Shown: positions 1-9,076 of the stretch, in pieces
Layout: every line of letters starts with the position of its first letter
Position numbering within the stretch: the first letter of the stretch is position 1
Assembly: GCF_016641735.1 (NCBI RefSeq)
Contig: NZ_JAEDAO010000001.1
Span: 930,001 to 994,000, forward strand
Source: Ramlibacter algicola
GTDB lineage: Bacteria; Pseudomonadota; Gammaproteobacteria; Burkholderiales; Burkholderiaceae_C
Direction of reading: 5' to 3'
DNA: 64,000 nt
The notes under the pieces: model-generated
The model's input: the letters and a program-made list of their open reading frames with translations, nothing else
The model's database searches: none
What the model was told of the DNA's origin: nothing
Made by a program: the position numbers and the translations under genes

Positions 1-708
1 TCGGTGATCGCCAGCGGCCCGACCGTGCCCGATGCGAGCAGCTGCGCGGACGCGGTCGCGATCCTGCAGCGCTACGGCATCGACGTGCCGGGCGCGGTGA
101 TGAGCCTGCTGGAGCAGGGCGCGCTGGAGACGCCCAAGCCCGGTGATGACGTGTTCGCCGGCCACGAGGTGCACCTGGTCGCGACGCCGCAGCAGTCGCT
201 CGAAGCGGCGGCGGCGCTCGCACGCTCGGCCGGCATCGACGCGCACATCCTCGGCGACGACCTGGAAGGCGAATCGCGCGAGGTCGGCAAGGTCCATGCG
301 GCGCTCGCGCGCGCGGTCGCCCGGCGCGGCCAACCGTTCCGGCGCCCGTGCGTGATCCTGTCCGGTGGCGAGACGACGGTCACGGTGCGCAAGCAACCCG
401 AGGGCACGCCGCGCGGGCGCGGCGGCCGCGCCGGCGAGTTCTGCCTGGGTCTCGCGCATGCGCTGCAAGGGCAAGCCGGCGTGTGGGCGCTGGCGGCCGA
501 CACCGACGGCATCGACGGCGTGGAGGACAACGCCGGCGCCTTCGTCGCGCCGGACACGCTGCAACGTGCAGCCGCAGCGGGGCTGCGCATCGACGACCAC
601 CTGCAACGCAACGATGCGTACGGCTTCTTTGCCGCGCTCGATGCGCTGGTGATCACCGGTCCGACGCAAACCAACGTCAACGACTTCCGCGCACTGCTCA
701 TTCCCTGA
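1..708 (+). CDS. Glycerate 2-kinase / hydroxypyruvate reductase-type protein (MOFRL family), 3' part
   Basis: The frame is already open at base 1, so the N-terminus lies outside the window; 235 codons remain. The visible part matches the C-terminal MOFRL domain of TtuD/GckA-type glycerate kinases: VILSGGETTVTV near residue 120, then a GRGGRAGEF stretch, ALAADTDGIDG and a terminal GPTQTNVNDF motif. Members phosphorylate D-glycerate to 2-phosphoglycerate in the cytoplasm and serve glyoxylate or tartrate use; older annotation calls them hydroxypyruvate reductase. Nothing downstream belongs to the same pathway. Family is confident, exact substrate is not. Confidence 0.85.
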   Translation, partial: SVIASGPTVPDASSCADAVAILQRYGIDVPGAVMSLLEQGALETPKPGDDVFAGHEVHLVATPQQSLEAAAALARSAGIDAHILGDDLEGESREVGKVHAALARAVARRGQPFRRPCVILSGGETTVTVRKQPEGTPRGRGGRAGEFCLGLAHALQGQAGVWALAADTDGIDGVEDNAGAFVAPDTLQRAAAAGLRIDDHLQRNDAYGFFAALDALVITGPTQTNVNDFRALLIP

Positions 709-815
709 CGTAGGACCGGGCTGACAGACGGCACGCGTGTCCCGTCGTAAAAACGGCACGTCGCCCAGGCTCTGCAGGTCCCGCTTGGCGCCACGTCGAG
801 CAGGAGCATTGCAAA

Positions 816-1235
816 TTGGGTATTCGCGTACTGGTGGTCGAAGACGTCAAGGCGTCGCATGAACTGATCCTGGAGTCGCTGCAACTCATCGGCGGCTTCG
901 ACGTCGTCGGCAGCTGCCCGACCGAATTGCAGGCGCAGCAGTGGCTGCACGACCGGCCTTCCGACTGCGACCTCGTCATCCTCGACCTGATGCTGCGCGA
1001 AGGCTCCGGCTTCGCGGTGCTCAACCAGATGCGCAAGCGCCGCGACCCGCCGCAGATCGTCGTCTTCAGCGACTTCGCGACGCCCGCGGTCGCCGAGAAG
1101 TGCCGCGCGATGGGCGCGGTCGATGCGATCTCGAAGGAGGACTACCGCCAGCTGCGCGTGTTCCTCGAGCGCTACCGCAGCGGCACGCTCACCGACCGGC
1201 CGTCCTGTGTCGACACGCGACAACGCACGCATTGA
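816..1235 (+). CDS. Stand-alone receiver-domain response regulator
   Basis: 139 residues holding only a CheY-like receiver domain. The acidic pocket E9-D10, phospho-acceptor D57 (in LVILDLML), switch S85 and conserved K107 are all present, so it should be phosphorylated. There is no output domain, and no histidine kinase lies beside it. The start is TTG at 816, about 10 nt behind CAGGAG; the protein begins with the usual RVLVVED strand, which supports this start. It may signal by protein contact, as in chemotaxis or a phosphorelay; the partner is unknown. Confidence 0.85.
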   Translation: MGIRVLVVEDVKASHELILESLQLIGGFDVVGSCPTELQAQQWLHDRPSDCDLVILDLMLREGSGFAVLNQMRKRRDPPQIVVFSDFATPAVAEKCRAMGAVDAISKEDYRQLRVFLERYRSGTLTDRPSCVDTRQRTH

Positions 1236-1292
1236 CCGCGCGCGGGGCGCCGTGACACACTGCGCGTCCCTTCAACCTCCAGGAGAGTGACC

Positions 1293-1331
1293 ATGCAAAA
1301 AGATCTTGCCCTCTTCCTGTCGGCTGCCTGA
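1293..1331 (+). other. Possible 12-residue leader peptide ahead of rsgA
   Basis: AGGAGAG (1281-1287) precedes an ATG that opens a 12-codon frame, MQKDLALFLSAA, ending at TGA. The spacing is near ideal and no longer gene uses this site. It lies in the 252-nt gap before rsgA. It could be a regulatory leader peptide, a small protein or a decayed start. Only the ribosome binding site supports translation. Confidence 0.3.
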
Positions 1332-1437
1332 AGCGGTCCCCGCACTCTCCTTCCTTTCCTTCCCGAGTGCCCGAGCGCCGCAGCAGCGGCCGGCTTCCAA
1401 CCCCCTTCGTGCCACGCGCCTGATGCGCGCGGCTGTC

Positions 1438-1463
1438 GTGCGCGCGTGCTTTTGCGCGCGCAC
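1438..1463 (+). promoter_or_regulatory. Stem-loop in the rsgA 5' region
   Basis: GTGCGCGCG pairs with CGCGCGCAC around an 8-nt loop (9 bp, all G/C rich but one pair), 24 nt before the rsgA start. No U-run follows, so it is not a typical intrinsic terminator. It may affect rsgA translation or mark a processing site. Confidence 0.4.
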
Positions 1464-1487
1464 TGGAACCGACATGACTCGAGCACC

Positions 1488-2549
1488 ATGCACATCGATT
1501 TCGACTCCCTGCGGGGGATCGGCCTGTCCCAGGCCATCGTCTCCCGCCTCGGCGCGGAGGGCATCCCGCCCGGCCTGCGCCTCGCGCGCGTCACCGAGAC
1601 GCAGCGCGACTGCCTGACCCTGCACGACGGCCACGAGGACCACCTCGCCCGTCCCACCCACCGCCTGCACGCCGTGCTGCAGGCGCGCGACGCGCCACCC
1701 ACCGTGGGCGACTGGGTCCTCGCCGGTCCCGACGACCACGGGGCGTGGTGGGTCCATGAACGGCTCGACCCGGTGACGCAGATCGCGCGCCGGGCCAACG
1801 ACGGCCGCCGCCAGCAGCTGGCCAGCAACGTGGACACCGCGTTGCTGGTGATGGGGCTGGACCTGGACTTCAACCCGCGCCGTGCCGAGCGCTACATCGC
1901 CACCGTGCGCGCCGCCGGCGTCGCGCCGGTCGTCGTGCTCACCAAGGCCGACATCGCAGCGCACGGCGCGCAACGCGTCGACGAACTGCGGCATCGCCTG
2001 CCGGCGTCCGTGCCGGTCGTGGCGGTCGACGGCACCAGCGACAGCGCGCGCGTCGCGCTGTGGTCGTGGCTGGGCGAAGGCCAGACGCTGGTCCTGCTCG
2101 GCGCTTCGGGCGCGGGAAAGTCCACGCTGACCAACACGCTGATCGGCGACGACGTGCAATCGACGGGCGGCGTGCGGCAGGGCGACGGCCGCGGCAAGCA
2201 CACGACCACCGCGCGCTCGCTGCACTTCTGCACGGGCGGCGCCTGCATCATCGACACGCCGGGGCTGCGCACCTGGCGTCCCGATGCGGACGCCGCCTCG
2301 CTGGCGGCGACGTTCGACGACGTGGAAGCTCTCGCGGGCGGCTGCCGCTTCCGCGATTGCCGGCATGACGGCGAGCCGGGCTGCGCGGTGCGTGCGGCCG
2401 TGGCCGCGGACCGGTTGTCGAACTACCGCAAGCTGCTGCGCGACGCGCAGCGCGGCGAGAGCACGCCACTGGAGCGCATCGCGCTGCGCCGCAAGTGGAA
2501 GGCGATCGGCAAGGCCGGCAGCGAGCGCACGCGCGAGAAGCGGCGCTGA
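1488..2549 (+). CDS. rsgA: Ribosome biogenesis GTPase RsgA
   Basis: 353 residues, usual for the YjeQ/RsgA family, a late-acting GTPase that matures the 30S subunit. The G motifs are circularly permuted as expected: TKAD (152-155) comes before the P-loop GASGAGKST (205-213) and DTPG (256-259). An OB-fold region precedes them. The C-terminal zinc site is seen as C286, C291, H293 and C299. ATG 1488 is chosen because it gives the family length; upstream codons in frame run into the GC-rich leader hairpin. The gene converges with the thioesterase gene, 10 nt apart. Confidence 0.95.
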   Translation: MHIDFDSLRGIGLSQAIVSRLGAEGIPPGLRLARVTETQRDCLTLHDGHEDHLARPTHRLHAVLQARDAPPTVGDWVLAGPDDHGAWWVHERLDPVTQIARRANDGRRQQLASNVDTALLVMGLDLDFNPRRAERYIATVRAAGVAPVVVLTKADIAAHGAQRVDELRHRLPASVPVVAVDGTSDSARVALWSWLGEGQTLVLLGASGAGKSTLTNTLIGDDVQSTGGVRQGDGRGKHTTTARSLHFCTGGACIIDTPGLRTWRPDADAASLAATFDDVEALAGGCRFRDCRHDGEPGCAVRAAVAADRLSNYRKLLRDAQRGESTPLERIALRRKWKAIGKAGSERTREKRR

Positions 2550-2559
2550 CGCGTGCGAC

Positions 2560-2970
2560 TCACTCGCAGAGCGCGCGGATCGAGGGCGGCGGCGGCATCG
2601 CGAAGATGCTGCCGTCGTCGCGGCGGCCGGCGAAGATGCGGACCTCCTCGCACTCCATCAGCAGGTCGTCGCCGCGCATCACGCGGTAGCGCTGCACGAA
2701 GCTCTTGTTGCGCCATTCGGCGATCGAGGTGTGCAGCTGCAGGACGTCGCCGTAGGTGGCGGTCTTGACGAAGCGTGCGTGCGTGTCCACCAGCGGCGTG
2801 CCGATCACGCCCAGCGTGCGCTCGGTCTCCGTCCAGGTGGGCACGCCGCAGGCGATGAAGAAGTGGCGCGAGGCCGCGTCGATCCAGCGGAAGAAGTTCG
2901 GGAACCAGACGATGCGGGCCGGGTCGCAATCGCCGAACTCGACCCGCACCTCGTACGCGACTTCCTTCAT
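2560..2970 (-). CDS. Acyl-CoA thioesterase, 4-hydroxybenzoyl-CoA thioesterase type
   Basis: 136-residue hotdog-fold enzyme. The N-terminus carries the 4HBT signature EFGDCDPARIVWFPNFF with catalytic D16, and the following WIDAASRHFF segment also resembles the Pseudomonas 4-hydroxybenzoyl-CoA thioesterase I know. It would hydrolyse an aromatic or other acyl-CoA to free acid and CoA in the cytoplasm. Its ATG overlaps the stop of the upstream MFS gene (ATGA), indicating coupled translation, so the permease may carry the acid made or used here. The true substrate is not shown. Confidence 0.85.
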   Translation of the reverse strand: MKEVAYEVRVEFGDCDPARIVWFPNFFRWIDAASRHFFIACGVPTWTETERTLGVIGTPLVDTHARFVKTATYGDVLQLHTSIAEWRNKSFVQRYRVMRGDDLLMECEEVRIFAGRRDDGSIFAMPPPPSIRALCE

Positions 2971-4691
2971 GCCGCCTTCGCCGCCTGCAGTTCTTCGGCA
3001 GGCGCCTGCAGCGGCCAGTGCCTCGTCGCCAGCCCGAGCAGCACGACGCCGCCGGCCAGCGGGATCGCATACACCAGCGCTTCGGCCACCGCATGCAGCG
3101 CCGGCACGCCGGACAGGTTGCCCAGCCAGCGGCGCGCGTACATCGCCAGCAGCAGCGGCGCGAGCCACAGCGCGGCGCGGCGCCACACGCCGGCGCTGTC
3201 CGCGAGCACTTCGCGGCCGGCCAGCAGGAACAGCGCGGACGCCACGAAGACCAGCGTGAAGAACACGGCGAAGATCGGTTGCGCCGCACCGGCCAGGTCG
3301 TGCATCGCCCAGTACGGCACCCAGGCCAGGCACGCCACGCCCAGGCCGATGGCGCAGGCGCGCGCCCGCCGCGAGGCGAGTTCGTCGCTGAACACCAGCG
3401 GCCGCTTCATCGACGGCAACAGCAGGATGCACAGCGGGCCGGTGATGGCATCGACCAGCAACGTCATCTGGTAGCCCCAGGCCTCGACCGCGATGCCCTG
3501 CCACTGGGCGGCGATGGCGATGGCCAGGTTCATCATGGCCATGTAGGCCGTGAACTGCGTGGCCGCCACGCGCGGGTTCGTGATGTCCATCATGATGGCC
3601 GAGCGCGTGCCGTACATCAGGCCCTGGAACACGGCGTACCAGAGCGACGAGATCCACAGCGCGCGAATCAGCTCGGGCATCGGCGCGCCGCCGGGGGCGC
3701 GCGGCATGTCGTAGCCGTGTTGCTGCAGGAACCACATCAGCCACAGCACCGGCAGGCTCATGCCCGCGAGGTAGACGGCCAGCGTCGGCCGCCGCCCCAG
3801 CTTGTCCGACAGCCAGCCGCCGATGACCATGCAGGCGGCCGAGATGACGTTGGTCCAGAGGTTGAGCGCGCCGACCTCGTCGTCGGCCATGCCGACTTCC
3901 ACCGCCAGGTTGGATTGCAGCGCGAGGCCCAGCGCCATCGCGCCAGCGGGCAGCAGCGAGAAGAACACGCCGTTGAGCGCGCCGCGGGTGCCGACGAAGG
4001 AGCGGAACGAGGCGACCGCGAACGCCTTCATCTCGCCGGTGGCCTGGCGCCACTTGTCGCGCATCGACATCGCGACATGCAGCACGCCTTCGACGACCGG
4101 CTCGCGCAGCGGCAGCACGACGAACACAGTGACCGCGGCGATGCAGCCGGCGACGAAGAAGAACGTCGCCGGGAAGCCGATGTAGGGCACGAGGAACAGC
4201 ACGCCGCTGCCGCCGACCGCCTGGCCGATCGCGGCGCCGGCGAACATCAGCCCGTTGGCCAGCCCGCGCTCGTCCTCGCTGAGCGTGTTGACCGCGAGCG
4301 AGTCGATCGCCACGTCCATCGTGGCGGCGAAGGTGTTGTGGACCAGCAGGATGCCGGTGAACAGCGCCAGGCCGGCCGGCAGCGGCACGCCCACGAGCAC
4401 CACCAGCGTCAGCGCCATCACGACCTGCGTCAGCAGGATCCAGCCGCGCCGGTGGCCGAAGCGCTTGGAGCGGAACACGTCGACGAAGGGGCCGAACGCC
4501 CACTTGAACGCCCACGGCAGGTAGAACGCGCCGACGAAGGCGCCGATCTCCGCCGGGCCGACGCCCTGGCGGCGCAGCTGGGTGGCGATCGCGGTGGCGG
4601 CGAAGCCGAGCGGAATGCCTTCCGTGACGTACAGCAGGAAGAACGCGGCCAGGCGGCCGCGGCGGCTGGCGAGCAGGTTGGGCATGCGCAT
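2967..4691 (-). CDS. MFS transporter (AmpG-like)
   Basis: 574 residues with at least twelve hydrophobic segments. The opening, LAAFFLLYVTEGIPLGFAAT, is typical of the AmpG/RhtX branch of the major facilitator family, which imports muropeptides or siderophores. Start taken at ATG 4691 (MRMPN); ATG 4685 is an alternative. The tail overlaps the thioesterase start by 4 nt, so the two form an operon. Substrate is unknown: linkage to a 4-hydroxybenzoyl-CoA-type thioesterase hints at an aromatic or organic acid, whereas the family hints at peptidoglycan fragments. Confidence 0.8.
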   Translation of the reverse strand: MRMPNLLASRRGRLAAFFLLYVTEGIPLGFAATAIATQLRRQGVGPAEIGAFVGAFYLPWAFKWAFGPFVDVFRSKRFGHRRGWILLTQVVMALTLVVLVGVPLPAGLALFTGILLVHNTFAATMDVAIDSLAVNTLSEDERGLANGLMFAGAAIGQAVGGSGVLFLVPYIGFPATFFFVAGCIAAVTVFVVLPLREPVVEGVLHVAMSMRDKWRQATGEMKAFAVASFRSFVGTRGALNGVFFSLLPAGAMALGLALQSNLAVEVGMADDEVGALNLWTNVISAACMVIGGWLSDKLGRRPTLAVYLAGMSLPVLWLMWFLQQHGYDMPRAPGGAPMPELIRALWISSLWYAVFQGLMYGTRSAIMMDITNPRVAATQFTAYMAMMNLAIAIAAQWQGIAVEAWGYQMTLLVDAITGPLCILLLPSMKRPLVFSDELASRRARACAIGLGVACLAWVPYWAMHDLAGAAQPIFAVFFTLVFVASALFLLAGREVLADSAGVWRRAALWLAPLLLAMYARRWLGNLSGVPALHAVAEALVYAIPLAGGVVLLGLATRHWPLQAPAEELQAAKAA

Positions 4692-4831
4692 GCCCGATCG
4701 TACCGGGACCGCACGGAAGGCAGCCGCGAGTGCCGCGCAACGGCGTCCATCCCCCAAACGGGGAGTAGTCCGCGATTCTCGCGCCGTGGACACTCGCGCG
4801 GCACTTTTTGCCCTGTAGGAGACGTCGTTCC

Positions 4832-6949
4832 ATGAAAAGTAAATCGATTTGGCTCAATGCATTGGTTGCGAGCACGGTCCTGATGGCCGCCGGCTGCGGC
4901 GGCAGTGACGGCGACGAGACGGTGGCAGGCGCCCCGGCTCCCGCGCCGGCGCCTGCCGCGCCCGCACCCGCCCCCGCCGCCGCCGCGGCGGTCCTGACCG
5001 GCGTGGCCGCGACGGGCGCTGCGCTCCCGAACGCCAAGGTCACCATCACGGATTCCACGGGCGAGTCGCCCTGCGTCGAAACCGGCATCACCACCAACGG
5101 CCTCGGCAGCTACACCTGCACTCTCAAGACGGGCAAGGTGGCGCCGTTCTTCATCGTCGTCACCGACCCCACCGGCAACTCGCCGGCGCTGGTGAGCGTC
5201 TCCACCGTCACGCCCGCACCGGGCGCGGCGCTCACGGTGAACGCGACGCCGCTGACGACCGCCATCGTTGCCCAGCTCGCCGCCGACGGCAACGCGATGA
5301 GCGTGGTGAACGGCAAGACCGTCGACGCCGCGGCCCTGAAGGCCGTCACCGACAACGTGGTGGCGCAGCTGGCCCCGGTGCTCGCGAGCATCAACGCCCC
5401 CGCCGGCTACGACCCGTTCGCCACGTCGATCACGGCCGCCACCGCCGCCGGCACGGGCAACACCGCCGACCTGGTGCTGGACGTGGTGAAGGTCGTCACG
5501 GACCCCGCCAGCGGCAAGCTGGCGCTGACCACGATCGACAACCCGACCCCGGTGCCGCTGGCCACCGCGACCACGTCGGGCACGACGGTCGCCGCCCCGG
5601 ACCCGGGTGTCTCCTCGCTGTCGCAGGCAGCGCAGATCGCCGCCGCCAAGTTCACCGCCTGCTTCGCCCTGCCGGTCGCGCAGCGCGCCCTGAACGTCGT
5701 CGACCGCCCGTCGACGGAAGGCGGCCCCGAGGTCGACCAGGTCGGCGAGGCCTGCGAGGACTTCGTCTCCGACGCCTCGAACGCCGGCCACATCGACTAC
5801 CTGCACAACGGCTACTCGGCCGGCCAGCAGTTCTACGGCATCCTGACCAGCGAGCAGATGACCGGCGCGACCTTCAGCGTCCCGGAGATCATGGCCTTCT
5901 ATCCGAAGTCGGCAACCGCCGCGCCGGACTCGTTCGAGGCCTACGACCGCGCGGTGATGAACATCCGCTACATCGACTCGAAGGGCAACCCCGGCAGCAC
6001 GATCACGCTGGCGGCGAAGCTGCCCGGCACCGCGTCGGCCACCCGGCCGACCGACTGGTGGCTGGTGGGCAACCAGCAGCCGGTGGACGTCACGACCAAC
6101 ATGATCATGCGGCGCGTGGAGCAGCTGAATCCCGCCAACACGACCAAGCCCAGCACTTTCCAGGTCGGGTTCTTGGTGGGCGTCAACGCCAAGGGCCCGG
6201 GCAGCGTCCACCCCGGCAACGGTTCCACGCTGGCAGCCGCACGCGTGTCCGGCCCTGGGCTGCCCGGCAACGGCGCCGCCGGCAGCGGGCTGGTATTCAA
6301 GGTCTCGCCCAACTCGGCCGTGCCAAGCATGGACCTGTTCAGCAAGAACGGCAGCCTGACGACCGGTGCCCTGTGCGGCAACAACACCACGACCAACTGT
6401 CCGCTGGTCTGGCTCCAACGGACCATGGGCGTGACCGGTTCCGCTGCGACCACGGTCGTGTCCAACCCCAACAGCCTGCTGTGGGCGCAGCCGCTCGAAG
6501 GGTTCGACATCAGCAAGATGGTCAAGGGCGCGCGCTACAAGGTGGAACTGTTCTACGGTACGGACACGGCCCCGCTGTACACGCTGACCAAGACGTTCCT
6601 GAACGACGCCGTGCCTGCCACCGTGATGGTGAACCTGCCCTGGAACGCGGCGGGTCCCAAGACGATCGCCGCCCTCGACCCGAATGGCGCCTTCGCGGGT
6701 GCGCAGTCGGCACTGGAGCTGGACTGGGTGCAGAACCCGGCCGCGCAGCAGATGCTCAACGTCGGCGCGACGATCGACGGCGTCGGCAGCTATGGGCCGA
6801 ACGTGGCCATCGCCCCCGGCGCGACGTCCGCGACCCTCACGTATGCCGTGCCTGCCATGACGGTCGGCAATCCGCCCACGCGCCAGGTGAAGTTCAACTA
6901 CCGCACGACGGACGGCACCTCCAAGTCGTCGGTCTTCCAGTGGAACTGA
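4832..6949 (+). CDS. Large secreted lipoprotein of unknown function
   Basis: 705 residues. The signal peptide ends in LMAAGC, with the lipidated cysteine at position 22, followed by a Pro/Ala-rich linker (about 30-50). Next comes a segment like a carboxypeptidase-regulatory or Big-type beta domain (GVAATGAALPNAKVTI). The rest is rich in Thr, Ala and Gly and looks beta-structured; there is no catalytic motif I recognise. ATG 4832 has AGGAG 10 nt upstream. It is transcribed alone, divergent from the MFS gene, and closed by a very strong terminator, which suggests a well expressed single gene. Similar lipoproteins are common in Burkholderiales; the role is not known to me. Confidence 0.75.
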   Translation: MKSKSIWLNALVASTVLMAAGCGGSDGDETVAGAPAPAPAPAAPAPAPAAAAAVLTGVAATGAALPNAKVTITDSTGESPCVETGITTNGLGSYTCTLKTGKVAPFFIVVTDPTGNSPALVSVSTVTPAPGAALTVNATPLTTAIVAQLAADGNAMSVVNGKTVDAAALKAVTDNVVAQLAPVLASINAPAGYDPFATSITAATAAGTGNTADLVLDVVKVVTDPASGKLALTTIDNPTPVPLATATTSGTTVAAPDPGVSSLSQAAQIAAAKFTACFALPVAQRALNVVDRPSTEGGPEVDQVGEACEDFVSDASNAGHIDYLHNGYSAGQQFYGILTSEQMTGATFSVPEIMAFYPKSATAAPDSFEAYDRAVMNIRYIDSKGNPGSTITLAAKLPGTASATRPTDWWLVGNQQPVDVTTNMIMRRVEQLNPANTTKPSTFQVGFLVGVNAKGPGSVHPGNGSTLAAARVSGPGLPGNGAAGSGLVFKVSPNSAVPSMDLFSKNGSLTTGALCGNNTTTNCPLVWLQRTMGVTGSAATTVVSNPNSLLWAQPLEGFDISKMVKGARYKVELFYGTDTAPLYTLTKTFLNDAVPATVMVNLPWNAAGPKTIAALDPNGAFAGAQSALELDWVQNPAAQQMLNVGATIDGVGSYGPNVAIAPGATSATLTYAVPAMTVGNPPTRQVKFNYRTTDGTSKSSVFQWN

Positions 6950-6988
6950 CCGCGTAGGCGATCCGGCGGCGACGCCGGACAGCCGATC

Positions 6989-7025
6989 GGGCGCCGTGCC
7001 CCCCGGGGGGCACGGCGCCCTTTTT
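6989..7025 (+). terminator. Rho-independent terminator of the lipoprotein gene
   Basis: A perfect 32-nt palindrome (16-nt arms, GGGCGCCGTGCCCCCC and its complement) is followed directly by five T. It starts 39 nt after the lipoprotein stop codon. Confidence 0.9.
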
Positions 7026-7056
7026 CATTCCACGGCCCCTCCCCGACAATGCCGCC

Positions 7057-8202
7057 ATGAGCGCACCGTCCGCCGAACTCGCCACCATCGACGTCCTGCC
7101 GGGCGCCGCGTTCGACAGCCAGTCCGGCCTGCAGCAGCTGCGTCCACGCATCTACGGTGCGTTGCATCGTGCCGAGGCGCCGCGCGGCGTGGCCGCGCTC
7201 GTGATGCACCCGACGAGCAACTTCATGGGGCACTACCTGCTGCAGCCATTGGCCGCGCGCGGCGTCGCCTGCCTCGGGCTGAACTCGCGCTACGCGGGCA
7301 ACGACACGCTGCTGCTGATGGAGCGCGTGCTGCAGGACTTGGGCGGCGGCGTGCGGTTCCTTCGCGACCAGGGCTACGAGCGCATCGTGCTCGTCGGCAA
7401 CTCCGGCGGTGCCGCGCTCGCGGCCTTCTACCAGGCGCAGGCCGAGCACATGGACATCGACACGCTGCCGGGCGGCGAGCCTGCCGGCCTCTCACCGCAG
7501 GACTTGCCGCCGGTGCAGGGCCTGGCGCTGTGCGCCGCGCACGAGGGCCGCCCGCACCTGATGCGGCACTGGATCGACCCGTCGGTGTTCGACGAGGACG
7601 ACCCGATCTCGGCCAACTTCGACCTGGACATGTACGACGAGCGCAATGGCCCGCCGTACGCGCCGGCCTTCCTCGAGCGCTATCGCGCCGCGCAACTGGC
7701 GCGCCTTGGGCGCATCGAGACCTGGGTGCGAGAGCGGCTCGCGCTGCTGCGGCGCGTGAAGGTGCCGGGCGCGCCGCGCGACCAGGTGTTCGTCATCCAC
7801 CGCACGCATGCGGACCCGCGCTTCCTCGATCTCGCGCTGGATGCGAACGACCGCGCCGTGGGCAGCGTGTGGGCCGCTGGCGCCCAAGGCGCGCGAGCGG
7901 TGAATGCGGCCGCGAGCCAGATGGGGCGCGTCACGTCGCTGGCCGCGTTCCTGTCGCAGTGGTCGACGTCGAGTCGAGCCGACGGTCCCGCCAACCTGGC
8001 GCGCACGAGCGTGCCGGTACTGCTGCACACGTACACGGCGGACCAGTCGACGTTCCCGAGCACGCGCGACGCGTGGCTGGCCGCGGGCGGCGATCGCATC
8101 CGCAACGTCGACGTGCGCGGCGGCACGCACTACCTCGCCGGCCAGCCGGAGCTGGTCGCACAGGTCGCGGACGAAATGGCGGAGTGGATGCGCGCGCTGT
8201 AG
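7057..8202 (+). CDS. Alpha/beta-hydrolase
   Basis: 381 residues with no signal peptide. The nucleophile elbow is VLVGNSGGAA with S116, and a late GGTHYL motif supplies the probable catalytic His; HPTSNFMGHY near residue 51 probably forms the oxyanion region. The fold is that of a cytoplasmic esterase or hydrolase acting on an unknown substrate. A middle insertion (about 135-260) probably forms the lid. It has its own transcription unit after the upstream terminator and converges with the next small gene. Confidence 0.75.
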   Translation: MSAPSAELATIDVLPGAAFDSQSGLQQLRPRIYGALHRAEAPRGVAALVMHPTSNFMGHYLLQPLAARGVACLGLNSRYAGNDTLLLMERVLQDLGGGVRFLRDQGYERIVLVGNSGGAALAAFYQAQAEHMDIDTLPGGEPAGLSPQDLPPVQGLALCAAHEGRPHLMRHWIDPSVFDEDDPISANFDLDMYDERNGPPYAPAFLERYRAAQLARLGRIETWVRERLALLRRVKVPGAPRDQVFVIHRTHADPRFLDLALDANDRAVGSVWAAGAQGARAVNAAASQMGRVTSLAAFLSQWSTSSRADGPANLARTSVPVLLHTYTADQSTFPSTRDAWLAAGGDRIRNVDVRGGTHYLAGQPELVAQVADEMAEWMRAL

Positions 8203-8209
8203 GCGCGTG

Positions 8210-8461
8210 CTAGTACCAGAGGGTGGCGAGCACGTAGCCCAGCGGCGGGCAGAAGACCAGCAGCAGCAGGACGATCCAGGCCAGCCGGTTCATCTCGCTC
8301 GGCGGCCGCTCCGTGACGCGCATCGGCAGGCGCGCGGTCAGCGCGTCCCAGTCGAAATCGCTGTCGTGGAAGGTCTCGTCGCGCCGCATCCCGGAATCAT
8401 GCGGCAGCTGGCTCGACAGGGGGAAGGGGTGGGTGGTGTCGAAGCGGGCGGAAACGTCCAT
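8210..8461 (-). CDS. Small single-span membrane protein
   Basis: 83 residues with a soluble N-terminal half and one hydrophobic segment at the C-terminus (LAWIVLLLLVFCPPLGYVLA). ATG 8461 is preceded by GGAG at 6 nt, better than the TTG at 8473. The end lies 7 nt from the convergent hydrolase gene. I do not recognise a family. Confidence 0.6.
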   Translation of the reverse strand: MDVSARFDTTHPFPLSSQLPHDSGMRRDETFHDSDFDWDALTARLPMRVTERPPSEMNRLAWIVLLLLVFCPPLGYVLATLWY

Positions 8462-8498
8462 CACGGGCTCCAAGTGCGGCGTGCGGCCAACACCGCGG

Positions 8499-8867
8499 TC
8501 AACCGACGACGATCACCCGCGCCTGCGGCAGCGGCGCTTCGGGCTCGTAGCCGAACATGCCCCGGCGCACGGTCTCGGCGGCGCGGTTCGCCATCACGCC
8601 GCGGCCCCAGTCGTCCGCGGACTCGACGTCGGCTACCCAGGCGCGTTCCAGCCGGACGAGCACAGGGGTCGCGTAACGCGAGCCGCGCCCGCCGGTCAGG
8701 CACCAGGTGATCTCCAGGGCGCCGCCGGGCGTCTGCAGGACTTCGGCATGGGGCGGGAAGAAGCGGCGGATCCGGCTCCACAGCAGCCGGTAGGCGCTGG
8801 GCCGGTACGGCGCCTGCATCGCCATGGGCGGCTTCCGCGGCACCGCCATCGTTTGCGCTGGACTCAT
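8499..8867 (-). CDS. Hypothetical protein
   Basis: 122 residues, soluble, with no signal peptide. ATG 8867 is chosen because GGGAG lies just upstream; the longer reading to 8942 adds an Arg-rich stretch without a binding site. The centre (ALEITWCLTGGRGSRYATP) looks like a compact beta-rich domain. It probably shares a transcript with the small membrane protein downstream (37 nt apart). Function unknown. Confidence 0.55.
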   Translation of the reverse strand: MSPAQTMAVPRKPPMAMQAPYRPSAYRLLWSRIRRFFPPHAEVLQTPGGALEITWCLTGGRGSRYATPVLVRLERAWVADVESADDWGRGVMANRAAETVRRGMFGYEPEAPLPQARVIVVG

Positions 8868-9076
8868 GGGGTCTCCCTGTGGGCCGCCATCGTCGCCGTG
8901 GCTCAGCCGGCGGCGCGTAGGACGGCGGGACGACGGCGACACCGCCGGCCGCTGACAGCTGAGCCAGTGTGGATGCTGCGCATCACGCGCGTGGGCGATG
9001 CACGCCCACGCTGCTTTGCACGGCCACGGAAGCGCTCGCGACGGGCAGATGGCCCATCCGCGCGGATGATGAGCTG

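Noticed and set aside
8989..9011. 9-bp stem-loop GCGTGGGCG/CGCCCACGC
   Set aside because: No U-run, and it is in the 5' region of a small gene in very GC-rich DNA; too little to assign a role.
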